NCBI GenBank assembly: GCA_034336665.1
Contig: CM067592.1
Coordinates: 32,299,942-32,363,941, forward strand
Reading direction: 5' to 3'
Length of the DNA: 64,000 bases
Source of the DNA: Luscinia megarhynchos
Taxonomy: Eukaryota; Chordata; Aves; Passeriformes; Turdidae
Shown here: positions 63,127 to 64,000 of the stretch, in pieces
Position numbering within the stretch: the stretch's first letter is position 1
Layout: each line of letters starts with the position of its first letter
Made by a program: the position numbers and the translations under genes
The notes under the pieces: model-generated
What the model was told of the DNA's origin: nothing
The model's input: only the letters and a program-made list of their open reading frames with translations
The model's database searches: none

Positions 63127-63307
63127 AGTTCCAGTGGTCGGCAGACAAACTGACAGCCTGTTCTGCGTCCTGCGGGCACCGAGGGCTGCAGCTGCCCCAG
63201 CTGAGGTGCCTGCTGGATGGGGCCGAGGTCAACGCGTCCCACTGCGCTGACACGCCCAAGCCACCCCTGCAGCCCGTCGCGTGCAACAGAAGAGACTGCC
63301 CTTCACG
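63127..63307 (+). CDS. ADAMTSL1: ADAMTSL1 exon: TSR after the Ig region (last exon in the window)
   Basis: It enters in phase 1 and leaves in phase 2 (split Arg codon CG|G expected before Trp of the next TSR). It encodes EFQWSADKLTACSASCGHRG, then LRCLLDGAEVNASHC and PVACNRRDCPSR. Six TSR cysteines, a CSASCG O-fucosylation motif and an NAS sequon are present. The WxxC motif is absent because the Trp sits further upstream, as in human as I recall it. It is much richer in CpG (13 in 181 bases) than its neighbours. The donor is GTTGGT, atypical at position +3, and was chosen because the residue match and phase stop here. The next exon lies past the window end. Confidence 0.88.
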
Positions 63308-64000
63308 GTTGGTCTGCCCGTGTGAAAACATCCTGCATGTGTTTATAAGGTGTCCTGCAAGGGCTCTTCGTGCGGGACATCATACCACTGCTGCTTCCCT
63401 GTTTGGAGAGGACATGGATAAAAGGGAGTTTTTGAGTGCTTAATTCAGGCAGTTGGGATTTTGTAGCAATTTTTGTGGAAAACTATGTCAGTACAAGGTA
63501 GAAAAAGAATTCGCAGCTTGCAGTGTCTTGAATGATTCCAGTCACATCCTATGTTGGTTATAAATGCCTGTTCTGCATGCTCTGAACGCATGGAAATTTT
63601 GTCACCCCTGAACTGTATGAATTTCTTTTTTGTGTTACACGTGGCTTCATAGCAGTTTGCCCCAACACCATAGCAGACAAGAAGCTCAGTTTTGCAGCTA
63701 TTTTGTGATTTTATGAGTTCTTTTGTTGACTGACATTAATATGGGCAGGACTGTAGCTGTAGCTGCAGCTGCAAAGAATTCCCTTAGCAGGGTGGGAATA
63801 CCTTCTGTAAAATGGGCACATCTTATCAGATCTATTGGGCATGAAGGGGGCTGAGTTCTGCCTCTTTTTGGAGTTTGCTAGCTTGTGGGTGCCTTGGAAT
63901 TGTAAATCTCTACCCTACTAGTCCCCTGTTTTTCACTTACTGCTAAACACAAATAAGCCAGGACAGCATTAAAAACTTCTGGCTACATCTAGGTCTTCCT
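63308..64000 (+). other. ADAMTSL1: Start of the next intron
   Basis: It begins with GTTGGT. No TSR-like open frame with a usable acceptor appears before the window ends, so the next exon is downstream. Nothing else was recognised. Confidence 0.65.

Larger units (their letters stand above)
5196..63307 (+). other. ADAMTSL1: ADAMTSL1 gene, 3' half (12 exons, partial at both ends)
   Basis: This is the span of one gene encoding a secreted ADAMTS-like matrix glycoprotein that has TSRs and Ig domains but no protease domain. Twelve exons were placed by GT-AG sites, continuous reading frame and matching intron phases (2,1,2,0,0,1,2,1,1,1,1,1,2 from first entry to last exit). The domain order seen is five TSRs, Ig1, long linker, Ig2, Ig3, Ig4, TSR. 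The joined frame is 3072 nt without a stop, roughly 60% of the protein length I recall for human ADAMTSL1 (about 1760 residues). The identification rests on remembered similarity, for example LSFSQSVADLPIDECEGPKP in the first exon and KISAAQQLSASEVVTHLGQT in the largest. The paralogue ADAMTSL3 has the same layout and is the main alternative. Exon numbers are not assigned because the 5' exons lie outside the window. Confidence 0.88.

Noticed and set aside
5196..63307. ADAMTSL3 as the identity of the gene
   Set aside because: The domain layout is shared, but the remembered residues of nearly every exon agree with ADAMTSL1. A reciprocal search would settle it.
1..64000. tRNA, rRNA, snRNA, CRISPR, operon or novel defence-type system
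   Set aside because: I saw none of the conserved boxes, arrays or gene clusters on either strand. The window is one large animal gene with repeats.

Overview
The window is vertebrate nuclear DNA, AT-rich and mostly intronic. Three copies of CR1-type LINE sequence, one still ending in the ATTCTATGATTCTATG-like 3' tail typical of bird and reptile CR1, point to a bird. The only gene I can support is the 3' half of one large plus-strand gene, identified as ADAMTSL1 (ADAMTS-like 1, punctin) from close agreement of every exon with my recollection of the human protein. ADAMTSL1 lies on human 9p, which corresponds to the bird Z chromosome, so a Z-linked contig is likely, but that is inference.

Twelve coding exons lie between 5196 and 63307, separated by GT-AG introns whose phases all match. 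Joined, they give 3072 coding bases (about 1024 residues) with no stop codon. In order they encode: one thrombospondin type 1 repeat (TSR) and a linker (5196-5497); the remainder of a second TSR (9986-10115); three further TSRs split over 28082-28292, 33791-33970 and 35494-35647; a large exon (36907-38047) with the first Ig domain, a long linker carrying four N-glycosylation sequons and the first half of the second Ig domain; the end of Ig2 (43738-43865); Ig3 over two exons (47260-47388, 51674-51853); a linker plus Ig4 (53682-53816, 61919-62119); and a further TSR (63127-63307). The upstream exons (signal peptide, first TSR, cysteine-rich and spacer regions) and the downstream exons (last TSRs, PLAC domain, 3' UTR) are outside the window. 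The product is a secreted extracellular-matrix glycoprotein related to ADAMTS proteases but without a catalytic domain.

The introns hold little that is recognisable: CR1 copies near 17.6-18.4 kb (minus), 28.35-28.77 kb (plus) and 31.9-32.5 kb (plus, 3'-truncated); a probable solo LTR of an old endogenous retroelement near 24.9-25.5 kb (minus); an 11-copy hexanucleotide array at 19593-19658; purine-rich, G-rich and A-rich tracts; and several short perfect inverted repeats. No RNA gene, CRISPR array, operon or second protein-coding gene was found. I see no new biological system here. The more interesting points concern splicing and exon layout: a NAGNAG acceptor and an atypical donor on the last exon, a run of in-frame phase 1-1 Ig exons, a G-run cluster just upstream of one exon, and a CR1 copy close to a donor.
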